Below, piece by piece: positions 21,511 through 32,111 of a stretch of 64,000 nt of DNA. A model generated the notes under the pieces. It worked only from the letters and a program-made list of their open reading frames with translations, searched no databases and was not told where the DNA came from. Both the position numbers and the translations under genes were made by a program. The stretch is from Linanthus parryae (lineage: Eukaryota > Streptophyta > Magnoliopsida > Ericales > Polemoniaceae), in assembly GCA_023055425.1 (NCBI GenBank), contig JALGPY010000003.1, positions 52,065,891-52,129,890 of the forward strand. Reading direction: 5' to 3'. Every line of letters begins with the position of its first letter. Position 1 is the stretch's first letter.

Positions 21511-22255
21511 GTCCTTCTCGAGCTTCTATTTCTTCCATTAAAGAAGATTCGAGAAAAGATAGAATAAGAAGACGTGTTTCCAGAACGAAGAAAATAGAGG
21601 TTAAGAAGAGGAAGGTAGCTAAATTAGACAAGATTGGAACGAGCATAGAAAGATGTATTGATGTACCAAATTGGCTAATACTCCCAGGTTGATGCAATGT
21701 ATTCCACCAGTTCACTAAAAACTTGATTATTGGTATATCGATCATTCCAACAAAGATGAAAATAGAAGCCAGTTCGACAGAAAGCTTTTGAAAACACAGT
21801 GCACCCAGGTAAATAAAAAACAAGATGAATACACAGGTTAAACGAGCATCCCACGCCCAAAAGGTGCCCCACATAGGTTTTCCCTAAAAACCCCCTGTCA
21901 CTAAGGTACAAAACGTAAAAAAAGAACCTATTTCTAGACCGGTTCCGGAAGAGCGAAGAAAAAGGGGAAGTTTTGTTAATAGGAAGAAGAAAGTGTTTAT
22001 AGCTGTAGCAATATAAACAAGAAGACTCATCCAAGAAACATGAACATGTACATACAGAATACGAGAATGGACACCTTGTTGAATATCGAGTGGTGCTACC
22101 CAAAGACAACCATAAATAGCCATTGCTAATAAGAACAACCTAGAAAGAACGAGAATTTGCGCGTAGCTTCTTGTCTTTGACATCCAAAAAGAAGGTTGTA
22201 ATAACGAAAGGGACATCGGAGAATTAGGTCCTAGATAGTGGAACGAGAAAGACAT
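21482..22255 (-). pseudogene. ccmC: ccmC (cytochrome c maturation, heme delivery) with in-frame TAG
   Basis: CcmC is a six-span membrane protein that handles heme for cytochrome c assembly. The usual start is at 22216 (MSLSLLQPSF...MSKTRSYAQIL); an in-frame ATG at 22255 would add 13 residues. Blocks include RILYVHVHVSWMSLLVYIAT, PLFLRSSGTG, TLVTGG, MWGTFWAWDARLT (the tryptophan-rich heme-handling WWD region), SVELASIFIF, IDIPIIKFLVNWWNTLHQPG, SILVLETRL-like FFVLETRLLILSFLES and EEIEAREG. A TAG at 21884-21886 lies between GGF and GKPMWG, just before the tryptophan-rich segment, where other plants have an R or W codon. The frame is the same on both sides, so this is one nonsense change. C-to-U editing cannot repair TAG. 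The C-terminus after EAREG is short-repeat DNA. Many editing sites are already T. Confidence 0.9.
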
Positions 22256-25200
22256 AGAAAAGAAAATAAAAGTAGAGATTGAACGCTAGAGGGCGAAGAT
22301 AGTGCGAGTACCGATGCGCGATAGATCGAGAGGACCTAAGTTAAGAGTACATTAGTGCGAGGGGGCTAGTACCGTACTAAACCGTAGCTTATACCTTCTT
22401 TCTTAAGATAGGCTAGTGCTTTTATTGTTTTATTACACACTCTATTCCACCCTAGGGTATGTCTCCATAGGCTCTAAAGTCAACCCCTAACCCGGGACCA
22501 TTCCGCCCCAGCAGTGAGCCTATGAAGCTTTAGTTATTTTAAGCGCGGAAGTCAAAGTCTTAGCTTCAATGAGAAGAGTCTAATACCTTATATTTCTATT
22601 CTAACACGTAATATTTTAGTTATACCGAGCCGAGAAGATACAGATGCGGACCTCTCAAAGAGATGGAAAGTGGCAATAAAGCGAGGGGTGAAAGCGAAGA
22701 ACGTTAGTGAAAGGGTGAAGTTGAGGTGGGTTCTGAAGGCGAAAGTAGAGGGTTGAAAGTATTTTATGATTCCTAACGGCGCCCGAGGCGGAAGGCAGCT
22801 AAAGCAGGTTCTAGGTGCGGGCTAAGGGCGCGAGAACCAACCCAACTACGGAACCTGTTGAAAACCTAAATCCCAGTTCTGGTTTCACTTTGAAATCCGA
22901 AATATTAGAGAAAGTACCTTAGAAATGAGAGTTAGCTAGGCGAAAAAAAGGCGCAATATTGGAGGTTCCCCCGGATATGCCTATCATAAGTAGCCGCTTA
23001 AACCACCGACCGAGGCAGTTGGGTTGGCTTTGGCTTTTTCTTTGGTAGCAGCAGCTCCCTTAGTCGAGGGAATAGAAAAGCTTTCCCTTGGATTTGTCCT
23101 ATACCTATAGTTTAGGAGGATGTGTTTGCCTATTTCTTTCATATCTTCTTTCTTTACGTTAGACAGAGTACCCGCTCGATAGCCTTTCAGTAGATTATCT
23201 CGGCGCTTCGACCTTGACCGCCTGCTTACGCATCAGTTCATCCCTTAGACCTTTCGTTGCTAACACCTTCTATAGGAGCTATACCGATAGAGAATATTCA
23301 TCTTGCTCAGGACTTCTCAAAACGCTTGAAAGTGGCTTTGTTTTTACGGAAGAGTTCTATCCAAATAAATATACTTTAGCCTTAGCCCTTCCTTCGCTTT
23401 CATTCTTTATATACGATTCGGTTAGGAACAGCTGCGGAAAGAAAAGAGTACCATTGTTGATGACAAAGAAGATAGCCAGGTTCTTTGTTCCACACATTTC
23501 TCAAAAGACGACGATCTCGATGGAGGAATCGTTCGTTCGATCTCCTCTCTGACTTTCTTTTCTCATCTCTTACAGGTACGAGATTGAAACCTTGCTCCCA
23601 CTCTTGATCAACTAATAGAGTTGTAAATCAAACATCTCGGGCGGAAAGATTCTATTCTAATAGATAGACGGGAAATCTTTCAATGTATTCGAAGTAGTGC
23701 TCTTTGTGGAAGTACTCTTTCACACGATGTAGATGCTCCTTCGGACGAAGGCGCTAGGTGAAAGCCAAACATCGATTGATCCCTTGTTAGTACTGGTTGT
23801 AGTGGATTCCTCTCGCACATAGATGCAAAAGTTGGTAACCGCATACCCCGGCCCGGTTCAGGAGAACTAATTGATTTATATAATATAGACCTCTGCTTAC
23901 TTCTTTGAGGAGTGACTAACTGATGTCATAAGTAGGATAGCGGTAATCTCACATGAGCTACGAGTTCTGAGTTGACTCTTTCTTAGTTGGTTGCTGCTTT
24001 CTAGTCCTGTAGGTGATCCAGCAGAGTCAAATGGAAAGTGGAAAGTGGAATCGTTCGGGTAGCCCCCCCCCCCCTCACCATCATCATATCGGCGGTCCGG
24101 TCGGTTAGAGCGAAACCCAATTGAGGAAAGGGTGCCACCAACTATTTAAAAGGTTCGCTCGGAAAGGATCCTCGACCGGGAACTTCCGGACGAAGCTACT
24201 TGGCTCCCGATTTTCGCACTTTCTTGGATCTACTCTAACGAATTTCGTTCACTTTATACAGGTACCTAAGGATTGGTTTGACCTTAGCGCATCAACACCA
24301 TCGGCTTCAGCGGTAGCAGCTGGCGTTAACAACACTTGGGCATTGGGCATTGCGCATTCTACTTTGGGATTTGGTTAACGTTTTGAGCCACCAACCCCAT
24401 AAAATGACTAAAATCCCCGGTAAAACACTTTTTGTCAGAAGCAGGCTTAGCAGTATTTCCCGTAACTGATTCGATGAGCGATCCTTAAAGGGGTTCTTGC
24501 TCCAATGGCAGATTCCCAATTATATTATACTATATAAAACTTCCCACATTTATAGTAATGAAAAGGCATCAGATTGATGATAAAAAAAGACAAAAGATGA
24601 CCCATAGTCTCGTCTACCCGCAGATGGAACAGTAGCGCTATTTCCGCTTTTTGATACGAAAAACACGGGGTTTAATCACCTTTTTGAAGTCTTTTGAGAT
24701 CATAAACTGGTCCTTTTTCTTCTTCTCTTATTGATTCCTGTGCAAACAAGACTTTGACTTCTACTTAGGCTTCGCTCGGGCAACAAGAAACAAGACTTCG
24801 GTTTCTCTCCATGGCATCACCATCGGCTGTTGACTTACGTTTGACTTCGGTTTGGTATTACCATTTGCCTTGGACATTCGCTTCGATATGAGCTACCTTT
24901 CGCCTAAACACAGGAGTCCTAACCCAGACGAAGTTACCGGGATAAAAGGGAAAGAAAAGGACTTTTTTCCATCGGAAAAAGACCAGGATAGGGCATCATC
25001 CGAAGAAGGGAGTCAACAATGGCCTCTCAGAACCTTTCACTTGTCGACGAATACTCATGGAAAAGGCTGGTGCGTTTGTTCCTCTTGTCGATACATCACG
25101 TCGGAAATGGCCCCCTTTCGCTTTCGATAGATAAATGTGGATTCGAACCTGTTATAACAACCATTTCACCTTTCTGGGGTGGGTTTGGAAACCCGGGAAC

Positions 25201-27940
25201 TGCAGCCTTCGCTCTATTCTTTCTTTAGCGGGAAGGCTCTTTGCCAATAGAAGGCCAGGCCTAATACAATACTGGAAAGTGAGAAAGAACTATTAAAGCA
25301 TCAACAATTCACTCTTATTTCAGAATTGCATAAGAGAAACGAAGCGCGTCTGGAATAGGTCTTGGTGATGCAGTGGAATCTGTACTGGCCAAGTCTTCTC
25401 CTAAGATGGAAAAGAAGTCCTTTGCCCGATTTGACTTAGTTAGAAGATCATCTTTACTTACAGAATAAGCAGGGACTTATCCCCGACTCAAACGAGTACT
25501 CGTGTCTTCGGACGAAGGGCTAATAGCGCATCGGCTAGCATCTCCTCTTACTCTTCTTGTTGAAGTTTTCGACCTCTCTAGTACTAAACCAAGTATGTAA
25601 TCGAAGATTCCGAGCAAAGCTATCTGAATGTCCTTGGCGAGAAGGTTTACTATACCTACGAAATCCCGTCTTTTAGTTGGCAGCAAGCCCATTTGCCGGG
25701 TTGGTTCTACCTAATGAATGAAATCAATCAATGCTACTTCGTTCAGAATCCTATAAAGGAACTGAAACAAGAAGTCTACTTTCACTCTTCAACTCGAGTA
25801 TTGTTCTTTCTTAAACTCTTCTATTGGACGGAGGGGAATAGCTCCTATGATATAACATTACCAGGTTCCGATCGAAGCAGAGCACTCTCCTATAAGCCAT
25901 TACTGGAACTGACATCGATTTGCTCATGTTATGTTAGCCTTCCGGGATTACCCTTTTCTCGGGTAAGAGAAGAGTCAGAATTAGCCCAAGCCTTAAGAGT
26001 TGTAGCCAAATTGATCGATCGAGTGTTACACAACCTAAGGAAATGGGTCAAGTGTTCGAAATCACGGGTTTTCATCGACTTGTTTGATTTCGAGACCCGC
26101 TTATGAAGGGAATTTCGAATTATGTCCAAAATAGGGCTTTCATCACCTTTTTCGATCGATAGATCGAGAGGCGAAGTGCATTCAACCGATAGGGAGTAGC
26201 CTTAGAAGCAGTTTCCGGGGTTGTAGCCAAAGGCTTTAGCGAAGACCGATAGGAAGAGGAAGGGGCAGTTGTTCTCTTCGAATGGAAGGAAGGGATAGTG
26301 GTACGAACTCCGCTAGCCAAGCTCTCGAAGGTATTGAATTGTAAACTTCGATTCCGTGTATTTTAAGCCACGTTCAATCGTTCTAATAGAGTTGTAAACC
26401 TGACCAAAGAATGTGGTTTGTGGGCACCATCTCGCTAGGTGAGAAAGGAGGGTATCGGCGAATTGGCTCTATAAGTTGCGACGCCCGGAAATGGATGCTC
26501 CGTCTCCCTATTCTCTTGCTCTCTATACAGTAAAAAGCATGGATGCGCCTTCAGTTGCTCCTTACTCCAATAACCTGACAGACGAACCCGACAGCACCAA
26601 AGTCTCTTGAGCGAGACAAACCAGAGAGCTAGCATGGGAAAGTGATAAGTAATAGCTTACTATAAGGAATTGGAACAAATGAGTGGAATTGAAATCACAA
26701 CATCACTACTCTTTACGAGGATTAATGATCAGTGTGTTGGTTCCTAGGGCGTCTCTACCAGACGATAAAGCACTTTCCAAGGAAAGTATGTAATTACCCA
26801 TTTCAAATATCACACTGAGAAGCGGATCCTCATTTTAAAAATAGGACTGACAGCAGGGAAATTTTCAAAAGTGCTCCGCAGTTAACGTTATCTTGCTAGG
26901 CGAGTGGAGGAATATCGAGTTGGCTCGTTAATGCAATGTCCGGAATGAAAGCTCCGCCCCCTGTTCCCTTTTGTAATGAAACAGCGATGCGTCTTTCATG
27001 AGCCGTGTCTCTAGATAGCTACCGATAGCAGAGCAACATTATCCCAACCACTATCCTTTCCTTCCCCTTCAACCTCTTTAGCTTCTTCCGCCTTATAGGA
27101 CCTAAAACGACTCTGACTCCTATCTCCCAAATGGGTAAGGGAAACGAATAGGTTCGAACATCCAACCAATCATGATGAAGAAGTTACAGCCAGAAACGGA
27201 AGCTGAACAAGAGATTAGACGCTTTAGAAAAGGAACCGAAATAGATGTCTCCTTATCAACTAACAAGGCTACAAGCCACTACCCGTCCCGGAGGGCACTG
27301 GTTGGATCTGTAAGGTCTGTAACATGAGGTAAGATATTATTCGCCATAGGTACTGAGCTCCCTCTCACTATAGATTATATCGACGGACATACGCCCCCTC
27401 ACTCTCGTATAGGTGAACTTGGTTCGTTCAATTCTTAGGTAGAAGAATGAGACTTATATATTATATAGAGTCAGGAATGAATGGGAAGATTGGAGTAGTA
27501 TCTTCATTAGCCGGAAGGAATTATAGTCTCCACTAGCGTCATTCGAAGAACGAACAAGAAAAGGCTTACTGTTTAGGTAGGAGATGTGGTCCAATGGCTA
27601 GAGCTCTGCCAGTGACTGAACTCTCTTCTCTTTAAGAGACGACTTGAGGGGTCTCATTTTTCTTCGAGATATCCTTGCTGGCAACGATTTTCTTGGTAAT
27701 TAGCAAGGGGGAAGGAGGATCTCCACTCATTTCATTCATTCAGTGCCTGCGGTGAGGCGCGACCCACAACAAACGAAGGGGGAAAGCTTGCTGTAGCCCT
27801 CTTTTTGTAGATTAGGCTTGGTAAGCGTAAGCTATTTCAATTTAAGTAGGCTCGAGAAGGGTAGGCTCGCTGCTTCGCTCAGCAGAAGAGCCTTACTTTC
27901 CATTAGATTAGTAAAGCGCCCGGGGCCTTGGCCCGGGAAG
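22256..27940. other. Long unassigned spacer
   Basis: No gene is recognised in 5.7 kb. Open frames above 80 codons at 23214-23552, 24121-24378, 24852-25130 and 25693-26106 show no domain I can name. Small landmarks: a C12 run at 24062-24075; a GAGGGGGCTAGTACC repeat core at 22359-22373; CGATAGATCGAGAGG at 22319-22333 and again at 26156-26170; and the T-arm-like repeat at 25115-25149. Bases 27349-27408 hold two more copies of the CCCTCTCACTA repeat. Confidence 0.4.
25693..26106 (+). CDS. Unidentified open reading frame, 137 codons
   Basis: This is the longest frame in the 22-28 kb spacer. It starts MPGWFYLMNEINQCYF and ends FIDLFDFETRL. The middle (ELAQALRVVAKLIDRVLHNL) could form an amphipathic helix. 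I do not recognise the family, see no signal or membrane segment, and see no codon bias that would favour expression. It may be a chimeric mitochondrial ORF or chance. Confidence 0.2.
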   Translation: MPGWFYLMNEINQCYFVQNPIKELKQEVYFHSSTRVLFFLKLFYWTEGNSSYDITLPGSDRSRALSYKPLLELTSICSCYVSLPGLPFSRVREESELAQALRVVAKLIDRVLHNLRKWVKCSKSRVFIDLFDFETRL

Positions 27941-28023
27941 GGGAGAGTGGCCGAGTGGTCAAAAGCGACAGACTGTAAATCTGTTGAAGTTTTTCTAGGT
28001 AGGTGCGAATCCTTCCTCTCTTA
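27941..28023 (+). tRNA. trnY-GUA: tRNA-Tyr (GUA)
   Basis: It begins GGGAGAGTGGCCGAGTGGTC and has the anticodon stem-loop AGACTGTAAATCT with anticodon GTA, a long variable arm typical of tRNA-Tyr, and the T-arm GTAGG-TGCGAAT-CCTTC. Length is 83, the usual size. Compared with other plants, the T-loop has TGC for TTC, the T-stem has a mismatch, and the acceptor 3' strand CTCTCTT gives two G-U pairs with GGGAGAG. These changes suggest relaxed constraint, but the fold survives. It sits just upstream of nad2 exon 3, a widely conserved mitochondrial gene order. Confidence 0.9.
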
Positions 28024-28365
28024 CTTGTTTTTTGTAGACTTCAGAGAAAGGAGGCATTCGTCAGCGTAGGAAGGCCAACCACTACATAAGCTAAAAACGA
28101 GTACAAGCCAAGCCGGAAGCGACTCGCTTCTATTCTCGTTGGGATTGGATATGGGTGGGGAATCTATAGATCGTAGTAGTTCTCCAACCTCTCCTCTAAC
28201 TAACATACATACGATAGGTGAAGGAAAGACCCCCATTTCAAGGCGCCTGGGGAACGCAAGTTTGATCGAGGATTGGAGAGGAGAGGTGGAATGGAAGAAA
28301 AGGCTTGGGATGGATTTAGGAGTCTTTGTGCGAGCCGTATGCGGTGAGAGGCCTACCCACCCTAT
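28024..28365 (+). other. 3' half of nad2 intron (trans-spliced group II type), degraded end
   Basis: The location between trnY and nad2 exon 3, and CGAGCCGTATGCGGTGAGAG at 28331-28350, identify the start of group II domain V just before the exon. In angiosperms this intron (nad2 intron 2) is trans-spliced and only its 3' half lies here. The second strand of the domain V hairpin (usually ...CGTACGGTTC) and domain VI are missing. GCCTACCCACCC joins almost directly to exon sequence. Splicing from this copy should fail. The intron identity is from context and gene position. Confidence 0.6.
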
Positions 28366-28531
28366 TTGTTCCATGATCTATGGGTCTACTGGAGCTACCC
28401 ACTTCGATCAATTAGCCAAGATTTTGACTGTATACGAAATCACTGGTGCTCGATCTAGTGGTATTTTTATGGGGATTCTATTTATCGTTGTAGGATTCCT
28501 ATTCAAGATCACTGCAGTTCCTTTTCATATG
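28366..28531 (+). pseudogene. nad2: nad2 exon 3, first 55 codons only
   Basis: Bases from TTGTTCC onward encode SMIYGSTGATHFDQLAKILT, YEITGARSSGIFMGILFI, VVGFLFKITAVPFHM, the start of the third exon of complex I subunit ND2. At the usual editing site the DNA already has TTC in GFLFK. The exon breaks after PFHM at 28531, where other plants read WAPDIYEG. The next base belongs to a Ty3 retroelement inside its integrase C-terminal coding region. The exon 5' edge also lacks a few bases. No later nad2 exon is in the window. Confidence 0.92.
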
Positions 28532-28822
28532 TCCAATACAGCCCACACAAAATCATGAGTCAATACAGCCCACACAAAATCACCAACATCAAAGTACCTG
28601 ACGACGATGCTTGTCCACCCGAGCCTTGTATTTGCAGTTGTTCTCTTCAATCTTGTTCTTCACCTGGTCATGAATACCCCTCAAGTGATCGGCCATCTCC
28701 TTAGCCTTAGGATGAACGCGTCCCACGCGCGGAATTGGAGCCAAAACAAGCACCCCTGTCGGGTTCTGTCCATAAACAATCTAGAAAGGACTCATTCCCG
28801 TAGTTCTGTTCACTGACCTGTT

Positions 28823-31018
28823 TTACGAAAACTCCGCCTGAGTAAGTGCCAAATCCAACTGCTTGGGCTTGGAACCTGCCAAACACCAGAGAAGATTCCC
28901 TAGACTGCGATTCACCACCTCCGTCTGCCCGTCGGTCTGCGGGTGATACGCACTGCTGAAGTTCAACTGAGTGCACAACTTCTCCCACAGGCTCTTCCAT
29001 AATTGACTCATGAACTTCGAGTCACGATCCGAGGTGATGGACCGTGGTACTCCATGCAGCTTCACAATTTCTCTAAAGTAGAGGTGGGCTATCCGCTCTG
29101 CATCCATTGTCTTCCTACATGGTACAAAATATGTCATTTTGGAAAACCTATCAACAACAACAAGGACAAAATCTGCCGCTCTCTGGGTGCGAGGTAAGCG
29201 GAGAACAAAATCCATACAGACATCAAACCATGGCGCCTCAGGTACAGGTAAAGGAGTGTAAAGACCTGCATTCGTGAGAACTCCTTTCGATCGCTGACAC
29301 ACAAAGCAATGGTCCACATAGTGCGCGACGTCAGCACTCAATTTTGGCCAATAAAAATCAGCAGATACAAGAACAAGCGTCTTGTCTCGGCCAAAGTGCC
29401 CTTCCTGGTGAAGCTCCCTGATAATCTGCTGTCGTAAAGAACAATCTGGAACGCACAAATGCCGTCCCCGAAACAGATAACCATTATGCAAAACAAAATC
29501 ATGGCGTTGACCAGAAATTACCTCAGCAACGATCTTCCCAAAGGAAGGGTCTGCCTCATACATATCTGCAAATGCTTCAAATCCAGGTACCTGGTTGCTC
29601 ATGGAGGTGAGAAGCAAATTATGTCTACTCAAAGCATCGGCTACCCGATTCAAACTTCCTGCCTGGTGCCTCAATGCAAGAGTGAATTCCTGCAAATAGG
29701 CCACCCACTTGGCATGTGACCGACTCAACTTGTGCTGCCCATTGATGTACTTCAAATCCTCATGATCTGTAAACATAACGAACTCCTTCTGCACTAGGTA
29801 ATGACGCCAGTGCTTCAACGTCTGAACAATGGAGAAGAACTCCAAATCATAAGTCGAGTAATACTTTCTGGCCCCGGATAGCTTCTCACTGAAGAACGCA
29901 ATCGGACGCCCTGACTGACTCAGAACACCGCCAATGCCCAAACCTGAGGCATCACAATTAACCTCGAACATCTTGTCAAAATCAGGTAGTGCCAGAACTG
30001 GTGCCTCTGTCATCATCTTCTTGACCTGGTTGAAACTAGCCTCTGCTTCATCCGTCCACTTGAAATCACGCCCTTTCAGACACTCAGTGATGGGGGCCAC
30101 CAAAGTGCTGAAATTTCTGATGAACCTGCGATAGAAAGAAGCCAACCCATGGAAACTGCGCACATCGTGCAGTGTCTTAGGCCTGGGCCAGTTCACAATT
30201 GCCTCAATCTTCGAAGGATCTGCATGCACACCATCAGTAGACTCAATGAAACCCAGAAAATGCACAGAAGTAGTGAAAAAGAAAAACTTCTTCCTGTTAA
30301 TGAACAAACTCTCCGCCTTCAATGCTTCAAAGACAGCTCGCAAATGATCAAAGTGAACAGCCCATGTGGGACTGTAAATAAGAATGTCATCGAAATAAAC
30401 GAAAACAAACTTCCCCATGAAAGGCCTCAAAACCTGATGCATAAACCGCATGAAGGTGCTAGGTGCTTTGGAGAGACCGAAAGGCATCACCATCCACTCG
30501 TACAACCCATGCTGTGTCTTGAACGCGGTCTTCCACTCGTCCCCCTGCTTGATCCGAACCTGATGGTATCCACTCTTGAGGTCAATTTTTGAGAAGACCC
30601 GAGAGCCAGACAGTTGATCTAGCATATCACCAAGCCACGGAATGGGAAACCTGTGCTTCACAGTGATCCGATTAATGGCTCTGCTGTCTACACACATGCG
30701 CCAAGAACCATCCTTCTTTGGAACTAGCAGAGCGGGCACTGCGCAAGGACTCATACTCTCTCTGATGTAACCCCTCTCAAGTAATTCCACTACCTGCCTC
30801 TGTAACTCTTGTGCTTCCTTGGGACTGAGACGATAGGCAGGTCTGTTCGGCAGACTAGAACCTGGAACTAGGTCTATCTGATGCTGGATATCTCTCATTG
30901 GTGTCAAACCAGGAGGGAGGTCCTCTGGCATCAAGTAGGAGAACTCATCCAAAACCTGCTGCACCTCAGGGGGTAATTCAGATTCCTCATTACTGGCATT
31001 ATTATTAGAAGGGATCAA
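28823..31018 (-). CDS. Ty3 unit 1 pol: reverse transcriptase, RNase H, integrase (731 codons)
   Basis: This is the longest frame in the window. RT spans about residues 90-260 with metal-binding Asp146 (KIDL) and Asp210-Asp211 (YFDD). RNase H spans about 350-465 with Asp356, Glu393, Asp418 and Asp461. Integrase has the zinc motif His537, His541, Cys571, Cys574, and the catalytic core Asp603, Asp664, Glu700, the D-D-35-E spacing of the family. All catalytic residues are present. The frame ends at 28823 where a TAT (Tyr in the other units, ...EFAYNRS) has become TAA. The integrase C-terminal GPY/F-like part follows out of reach and is then cut at 28532. The start shown is a frame boundary: a run of A near 31024 shifts the frame from the protease ORF upstream. 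No chromodomain is visible in any unit. Confidence 0.9.
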   Translation of the reverse strand: MIPSNNNASNEESELPPEVQQVLDEFSYLMPEDLPPGLTPMRDIQHQIDLVPGSSLPNRPAYRLSPKEAQELQRQVVELLERGYIRESMSPCAVPALLVPKKDGSWRMCVDSRAINRITVKHRFPIPWLGDMLDQLSGSRVFSKIDLKSGYHQVRIKQGDEWKTAFKTQHGLYEWMVMPFGLSKAPSTFMRFMHQVLRPFMGKFVFVYFDDILIYSPTWAVHFDHLRAVFEALKAESLFINRKKFFFFTTSVHFLGFIESTDGVHADPSKIEAIVNWPRPKTLHDVRSFHGLASFYRRFIRNFSTLVAPITECLKGRDFKWTDEAEASFNQVKKMMTEAPVLALPDFDKMFEVNCDASGLGIGGVLSQSGRPIAFFSEKLSGARKYYSTYDLEFFSIVQTLKHWRHYLVQKEFVMFTDHEDLKYINGQHKLSRSHAKWVAYLQEFTLALRHQAGSLNRVADALSRHNLLLTSMSNQVPGFEAFADMYEADPSFGKIVAEVISGQRHDFVLHNGYLFRGRHLCVPDCSLRQQIIRELHQEGHFGRDKTLVLVSADFYWPKLSADVAHYVDHCFVCQRSKGVLTNAGLYTPLPVPEAPWFDVCMDFVLRLPRTQRAADFVLVVVDRFSKMTYFVPCRKTMDAERIAHLYFREIVKLHGVPRSITSDRDSKFMSQLWKSLWEKLCTQLNFSSAYHPQTDGQTEVVNRSLGNLLWCLAGSKPKQLDLALTQAEFS

Positions 31019-31680
31019 CGCATAAAAAAAAATTCCCGCTGAATCTCCCCCAAGAACTTCGATCGAGAAAGAAGGTTAGCCGGCGCGGTTGGAATCGGAG
31101 TGGAACCCTCCCGTCGCGGAGCTAGTACGATTTTCTTCCCCTTCATCACAAACAAATGGGTATTCTTGTACCCATCATGGAACACACGTCTATCATACTG
31201 CCACGGACGACCCAACAAAACATGACATGCATCCATCTTTACCACGTCACACCAATGACTATCATGATACTTATTACCAATTGAAAAAGAAACAAGACAT
31301 CTTTTATCAACTATTACCTCGGAACCTCGGATAACCCATGACAGCTTGTAAGGCGCAGGATGCTGCTCCGTCTTCAGCTGCAATTTCTTGACAGCTTCTT
31401 CAGAGACTATGTTGTCGACACTGCCGCCGTCTACGATCATCTTGCAAACCTTCTTCCCAATTGTGCAGGTAGTGTGAAAGATATTGGTCCTCAACCAATC
31501 ATCCTCCGAGTCACCCTTGGGAGTTAGCAAGTTTTTACGGACGACCAGATTCTCATGACCATCCCCGTAAAGCACATCTTCATCTCCGTAGTCATCATAT
31601 ACGGGGTCTCCCTGGTACTCCGCTTCTTCGACCTCGTCCGTAGTACCCTCTTCGATGAATAAACTCTTCGGGTTTTTCAA
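31015..31680 (-). CDS. Ty3 unit 1 protease-region frame
   Basis: This 221-codon frame lies between gag and RT. The aspartic protease site is KMIVDGGSVDNIVSEE, the DGGS form common in plant Ty3 elements; the Cys seen in the other units (DGGSC) is Val here. The following acidic linker and flap region (HWCDVVKMDACHVLLGRPWQ) are conserved in the array. It ends in FFFMR from a frameshift at the A-run near 31024, overlapping the RT frame by a few bases. Upstream continuity with gag is broken by stops. Confidence 0.8.
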   Translation of the reverse strand: MKNPKSLFIEEGTTDEVEEAEYQGDPVYDDYGDEDVLYGDGHENLVVRKNLLTPKGDSEDDWLRTNIFHTTCTIGKKVCKMIVDGGSVDNIVSEEAVKKLQLKTEQHPAPYKLSWVIRGSEVIVDKRCLVSFSIGNKYHDSHWCDVVKMDACHVLLGRPWQYDRRVFHDGYKNTHLFVMKGKKIVLAPRREGSTPIPTAPANLLSRSKFLGEIQREFFFMR

Positions 31681-32111
31681 AATCGGCTTCTTTCACTCTG
31701 TCGCCCTGTTTCCTGGCTCGCCACACTTGTAGCACTTGAAGCCGCTACTCGATGCACAAGGTGCTGCATGGGTGGCTGGTCGGGACTCCTGAGATCGAGT
31801 CGATCGATTGGTCTGATCGGCCCTCGATGCAGGTTTTCTGCTATGTTGCTTCTCCACAGTAAGAGCCCTCTGGTAAACTTCTGAAACCGTCCAGAAAGTC
31901 TGCACGCATAGAACATCCTGAAGTGGTTGTCGCAAACCTGACAAGTACCGTGCTACTAGCTGCTCTTCTGTTCCGGATAGGTTGTTGCGGGTGATAACTG
32001 GTAGAACTCCTCAGCGTAATCTTCCACCGATTTAACACCCTGCCTCAGCGTGTGGAGACGCTGATATAGGGTTTGGGTGTATCCGAAGGGAAGGAAGTGA
32101 GCCTTTATCTT

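Noticed and set aside
25329..25337. CATAAGAGA, like the plant mitochondrial promoter nonamer
   Set aside because: A single nine-base match with no gene close downstream; expected by chance in a window this size.
27585..27665. tRNA-like start GATGTGGTCCAATGGCTAGAGC
   Set aside because: I could not pair an acceptor stem or find a T-arm at the right distance.
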